A stretch of DNA of 7,433 bases, taken from assembly GCA_910578085.1 (NCBI GenBank), contig CAJTPM010000078.1, positions 1-7,433 on the forward strand, written 5' to 3'. This document shows, one piece after another, positions 4,765 through 7,433 of this stretch. Each line of letters starts with the position of its first letter. The stretch's first letter is position 1. The notes beneath the pieces were generated by a model. That model was not told the origin of the DNA. It did not search any database and saw only the letters and a list, made by a program, of their open reading frames with translations. The position numbers and the translations under genes were made by a program. This DNA is from an uncultured Lachnospiraceae bacterium (lineage in GTDB: Bacteria; Bacillota; Clostridia; Lachnospirales; Lachnospiraceae).

Positions 4765-6276
4765 ATGAACAATCGAATAGACGCAATCTATGCAAGACAA
4801 TCGGTAGACAAAAAGGACAGCATTTCCATTGAAAGCCAGATTGAATTTTGCAAATACGAGTTGAAAGGCGGTAACTGCAAGAAATACACAGACAAAGGGT
4901 ACAGCGGCAAGAACACAGACCGTCCGAAGTTTCAAGAACTGGTGCGGGATATCAAGCGGGGCTTGATTGCAAAGGTCGTGGTTTACAAGCTCGACCGTAT
5001 CAGCCGTTCCATTCTGGACTTTGCCAACATGATGGAGCTGTTCCAGCAGTACAATGTGGAGTTTGTGTCCTCTACGGAAAAGTTTGATACCTCCACCCCG
5101 ATGGGGCGGGCGATGTTAAATATCTGTATCGTGTTCGCCCAGCTTGAAAGGGAAACGATACAGAAGCGGGTGACGGACGCTTATTATTCCCGCAGCCAGC
5201 GAGGGTTTAAGATGGGTGGAAAAGCCCCTTACGGCTTCCATACAGAGCCAATCAAGATGGACGGTATCAACACAAAGAAGCTGGTGGTAAACCCAGACGA
5301 AGCGGCAAATATCCGGCTGATGTTCGAGATGTATGCCCAGCCCACAACCTCCTACGGGGACATTACCCGGCACTTTGCCGAACAGGGAATTTTATTCAAC
5401 GGCAAGGAACTAATACGCCCCACGCTGGCGCAGATGTTACGCAATCCTGTCTATGTGCAGGCAGACCTTGATGTGTACGAATTTTTCAAAAGTCAAGGGA
5501 CGGTCATTGTCAATGACGCTGCCGATTTTACCGGCATGAATGGCTGCTATCTGTATCAAGGGCGGGATGTGAAGCCCAGCAAAAAGAATGACTTGAAAGA
5601 CCAAATGCTAGTGCTGGCTCCCCATGAGGGCATTGTCCCCTCTGACATCTGGCTGACCTGCCGCAAGAAGCTGATGAACAACATGAAAATCCAGTCTGCC
5701 CGGAAAGCCACCCATACATGGCTGGCGGGAAAAATCAAGTGCGGAAACTGCGGGTATGCCCTTATGAGCATTAATAATCCTGTGGGAAAGCAATATCTCC
5801 GCTGCACAAAGCGGCTGGACAATAAAAGCTGTGCCGGGTGCGGGAAAATCATCACTTCGGAGCTGGAAGCAGTTGTTTATCAGCAGATGGTGAAGAAGCT
5901 GGCAAGCTACAAAACGCTGACAGGCAGAAAGAAAGCGGCAAAGGCAAACCCGAAAATCGCCGCCCTGCAAGTGGAACTTCTCCATGTGGACAGTGAGATT
6001 GAAAAGCTGGTGGACAGTCTGACGGGCGCAAACAATGTGCTGCTCTCCTATGTGAATGTGAAGATAGCGGAACTGGACGGACGCAAGCAGGAACTTCTGG
6101 CGAGGATAGCGGAGTTGACGGTGGAAGCCATCAGCCCGGAACAGGTCAATCAGATTTCCGGCTACCTCGACACATGGGACAATGTATCCTTTGATGACAA
6201 GCGGCGTGTGGTGGATTTGATGATTACCACCATAGCCGCCACAAGCGATAGTTTGAATATCACATGGAAAATCTGA
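4765..6276 (+). CDS. large serine recombinase (integrase/excisionase of the element)
   Basis: This 503-aa site-specific recombinase has the resolvase catalytic domain at about residues 5-150. The nucleophile is Ser13 in YARQSVD (9-15). KLDRISR (75-81) carries the active-site arginines, and STPMGRAMLNI (110-120) and FAQLERETIQKR (124-135) follow. The recombinase DNA-binding domain (about 155-290) includes GGKAPYGF (151-158). A zinc ribbon has cysteines at 326, 329, 347 and 356 or 359. A helical coiled-coil region follows at about 397-455. This is the standard layout of Tn4451 TnpX-like and phage large serine integrases, which cut attP and attB at a two-base core through a 5'-phosphoserine link. 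AAGGAG seven bases before the ATG supports the start. It has its own promoter nested in the upstream terminator. It is the last element gene before the right end, so the junction close by is probably its own attachment site. Confidence 0.95.
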   Translation: MNNRIDAIYARQSVDKKDSISIESQIEFCKYELKGGNCKKYTDKGYSGKNTDRPKFQELVRDIKRGLIAKVVVYKLDRISRSILDFANMMELFQQYNVEFVSSTEKFDTSTPMGRAMLNICIVFAQLERETIQKRVTDAYYSRSQRGFKMGGKAPYGFHTEPIKMDGINTKKLVVNPDEAANIRLMFEMYAQPTTSYGDITRHFAEQGILFNGKELIRPTLAQMLRNPVYVQADLDVYEFFKSQGTVIVNDAADFTGMNGCYLYQGRDVKPSKKNDLKDQMLVLAPHEGIVPSDIWLTCRKKLMNNMKIQSARKATHTWLAGKIKCGNCGYALMSINNPVGKQYLRCTKRLDNKSCAGCGKIITSELEAVVYQQMVKKLASYKTLTGRKKAAKANPKIAALQVELLHVDSEIEKLVDSLTGANNVLLSYVNVKIAELDGRKQELLARIAELTVEAISPEQVNQISGYLDTWDNVSFDDKRRVVDLMITTIAATSDSLNITWKI

Positions 6277-6300
6277 CGGGCGGCACCCCTCCCGTCAGAT
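6271..6300. terminator. perfect 10-bp inverted repeat overlapping the recombinase stop codon
   Basis: ATCTGACGGG (6271-6280) and CCCGTCAGAT (6291-6300) are exact reverse complements around a ten-base loop. The recombinase TGA (6274-6276) lies inside the left arm. The stem is GC-rich, but only a short T-run follows on the minus strand and none on the plus strand. It is therefore a weak or factor-assisted terminator, or part of the element-end structure. Confidence 0.5.
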
Positions 6301-6324
6301 ACCTACCCTGTGTAGTCCCTTGTA

Positions 6325-6340
6325 AACTGTACTTTCCTGC
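6325..6340. other. inferred element/host junction (attachment site of the serine recombinase)
   Basis: To the right, the minus strand encodes a normal ATPase N-terminus. To the left it encodes an unrelated 23-residue tail that reads backwards through the recombinase hairpin. The crossover dinucleotide cannot be fixed from one junction. Confidence 0.5.
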
Positions 6341-6420
6341 GACATCAACAAAAGACAATTTTAAATCAGTAATCTTTCTGATATTTTTGTATTCTATTCC
6401 AAGAATTGACATTTTCATAC

Positions 6421-6591
6421 TTATTCCTCCTCTTCCTCAATGAGAGAGAGTGCTCTTTTCAAATCATTTTCACTAGCATTGTTATTGAAAACATTTTTTA
6501 TATATTTCTTGAAAACAGTTCTGAAGTCTGAAGAGTGATTAGATGCATCTATTACGCAATCAATTGTGTGCTCAATTATTTTATTCCTCAT
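6421..6591 (-). CDS. 56-aa acidic-tailed protein between the helicase and ATPase genes
   Basis: The product starts MRNKIIEHTIDCVIDASNHS and ends in EEEEE. It is probably all helical, with no recognised motif. AAGGAGGGGTGA directly before the ATG is among the strongest ribosome sites in the window. The gene overlaps the helicase end by 11 bases and is followed after 2 bp by the ATPase ATG, so the three were translationally coupled. It is intact although both neighbours are broken. Its role as a linker or regulator of a helicase-ATPase complex is inferred from position alone. Confidence 0.78.
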   Translation of the reverse strand: MRNKIIEHTIDCVIDASNHSSDFRTVFKKYIKNVFNNNASENDLKRALSLIEEEEE

Positions 6592-7405
6592 ATTCACCCC
6601 TCCTTGTTTCTGAAAGTGTTATAAGCCATTCTTTTCTCTCTTGATCCGCATTATGATCATTCTCTTCTGCATCCTCAAGGACAAAATCTATAACATTTGC
6701 AACCTTACCCGGGTTTGTTTTATCCAGTCTTAATGCCCGTCCTATTCTTTGTGTTGTTACTAATCGAGAACGATCTGATGCAAACAAGAAAATGTTTGTT
6801 ACACTACTGATATCAATACCTTCTGATACCTTTTTACAAGTGAGCAGACAATTTATTTTCCCTTCCGAAAAATTTACAAGATTATACTTTTCATCATCTG
6901 CATAATAAGTATGATATTTATCTGTATACTTAATTAAAACATCTTGCAATTTTAATCCATATTCCATAGTCTGAACAAAAATAATACACTTCTGTAACAG
7001 TTCTGGTCTTGATGAAACTAATTGTTCGAATTTATCAATCTTGCTTATGGCCGTTTTATTTACTAATGCTAACTGAGTGTACATATCCTTTTCATCATAA
7101 GGTTCTCCTTTTTCTTTTTTCGCTCTAAACGCTGCAATAATATTCTTCTTTTTCTGTTTTTCCGCCTCTGTAAGTTCATAATTTAAAGGGATGTAATTAA
7201 ATTCACATAAAATCCCTTTCTTAATCGCATCCTCCAACGAAAACTCAAATATTATTTCACCAATCTCATTTTGCAGAAAATCATTGCCTGCCTCATCATA
7301 TTCTCGCTCTGGAGTTGCGCTTAATCCCAATCTATACTTATATGGTGATATCTTTCCTGTGAGATTATCAACAAATGAACTAGTACATTGAACACAAAAT
7401 AACAC
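6581..7405 (-). pseudogene. 3' part of a superfamily 2 (DEAD/DEAH, ResIII-like) helicase gene, 5' end lost
   Basis: From about residue 11 (7375) the frame is a convincing helicase. Motif III is GLSATPER (27-34), motif V is SEGIDI (194-199) and motif VI is QRIGRALR (219-226). KCIIFVQTMEYG (139-150) begins the second RecA domain. Motifs Q, I (Walker A) and II (DExH), expected immediately upstream, are missing. The first ten residues (from a GTG at 7405) are unlike a helicase, and an in-frame TAA lies at 7412-7414. The protein thus lacks ATP binding and is presumed inactive. Helicases of this type act as translocases in restriction and defence complexes. It is first in the operon with the 56-aa gene and the ATPase. 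The break is 50-60 bp from the window edge, so an assembly artefact is possible. Confidence 0.8.
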
Positions 7406-7433
7406 ATAGTTTTACATTGGATAATTAAAGCTG
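7381..7433. other. foreign sequence abutting the broken helicase gene
   Basis: On the minus strand none of the three frames of these ~50 bases encodes the DExH motif or other helicase sequence expected before SFVDNLTGKISPYKY. The sequence is AT-rich with stops in each frame. It may be the end of a second insertion or a deletion endpoint; too little is visible to identify it. Confidence 0.4.

Larger units (their letters stand above)
1..6335. mobile_element. integrative mobilizable element; right end at about 6330-6337, left end outside the window
   Basis: Relaxase, RepA_N initiator, VLP protein, XRE regulator and a terminal large serine recombinase together define the element. The right end is placed where the minus-strand ATPase frame stops resembling its family (after ...SFVDVAGK, near 6332), about 55 bp beyond the recombinase stop and at a sharp drop in GC content. 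The rest of the ATPase gene should lie beyond the left end; it is absent from 1-340, so the left end is off the window unless the region was rearranged. Whether the DUF1877 and SseB genes belong to the element is inferred. Confidence 0.7.
6260..6418 (-). pseudogene. 5' fragment of an AAA/SMC-type (DndD-like) ATPase gene, truncated by the element
   Basis: The ATG at 6418 has GGAGG seven bases upstream. The first 29 residues (MKMSILGIEYKNIRKITDLK, then LSFVDVAGK) match the opening beta-strands of RecF/SMC-like ATPases of the DndD-like group, where the Walker A loop normally follows about ten residues later. From residue 30 the sequence is foreign (YSLQGTTQGRYLTGG...), and it stops at residue 52 within recombinase-gene DNA. 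No Walker motif is present, so the fragment has no ATPase activity. Intact members work with DNA-targeting partners in modification or anti-phage systems. It starts 2 bp after the small upstream gene, as the third gene of the helicase operon. Family identity rests on a short stretch and is moderately sure. Confidence 0.62.

Noticed and set aside
1..7433. tRNA, rRNA or CRISPR array
   Set aside because: No cloverleaf-like segment, rRNA-like stretch or regularly spaced direct repeats were seen on either strand.

Overview
The window looks like part of a gut-type Firmicutes (Clostridia) genome. The Shine-Dalgarno sites are strong AGGAGG types, and the protein families (MobV relaxase, RepA_N initiator, Cys-rich VLP protein, large serine recombinase) are those of Clostridia mobilizable elements. 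Positions 341 to about 6335 are relatively GC-rich. The right flank (about 6336-7433) is clearly AT-rich, as is the left edge (1-340).

Layout. Minus strand, left: a partial DUF1877/YfbM-like gene (1-307), an XRE-family regulator (341-1141) and an SseB-family gene (1231-2049). Plus strand: a 379-bp gene-free leader rich in dyad symmetries (2050-2428), then a Cys-rich VLP protein (2429-2842), a short RepA_N replication initiator (2954-3349), a MobV (Mob/Pre) relaxase (3533-4474) and a small accessory protein (4458-4670). A terminator hairpin follows, with a consensus promoter nested inside it, and then a 503-aa large serine recombinase (4765-6276). These genes form the core of an integrative mobilizable element: MobV nicks DNA for transfer, RepA_N could allow replication of the excised circle, and the serine recombinase integrates and excises. 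XRE is the likely regulator, and SseB and DUF1877 are probable passengers.

Right flank, all minus strand: the first ~29 codons of an ABC/SMC-type, DndD-like ATPase gene, cut by the element at about 6330-6337; a complete 56-aa gene (6421-6591); and the C-terminal half of a superfamily 2 helicase (6581-about 7380). The helicase reading frame breaks just upstream of motif III. The three are tightly spaced or overlapping and read as one operon, helicase to small protein to ATPase, resembling anti-phage or DNA-modification-linked defence loci. Both large genes are broken, so the operon is a remnant.

The most interesting signals are the broken defence-like operon, the promoter whose -10 box is the loop of a terminator hairpin, and a pair of 19-bp dyads with a compensatory base change upstream of the mobilization genes.
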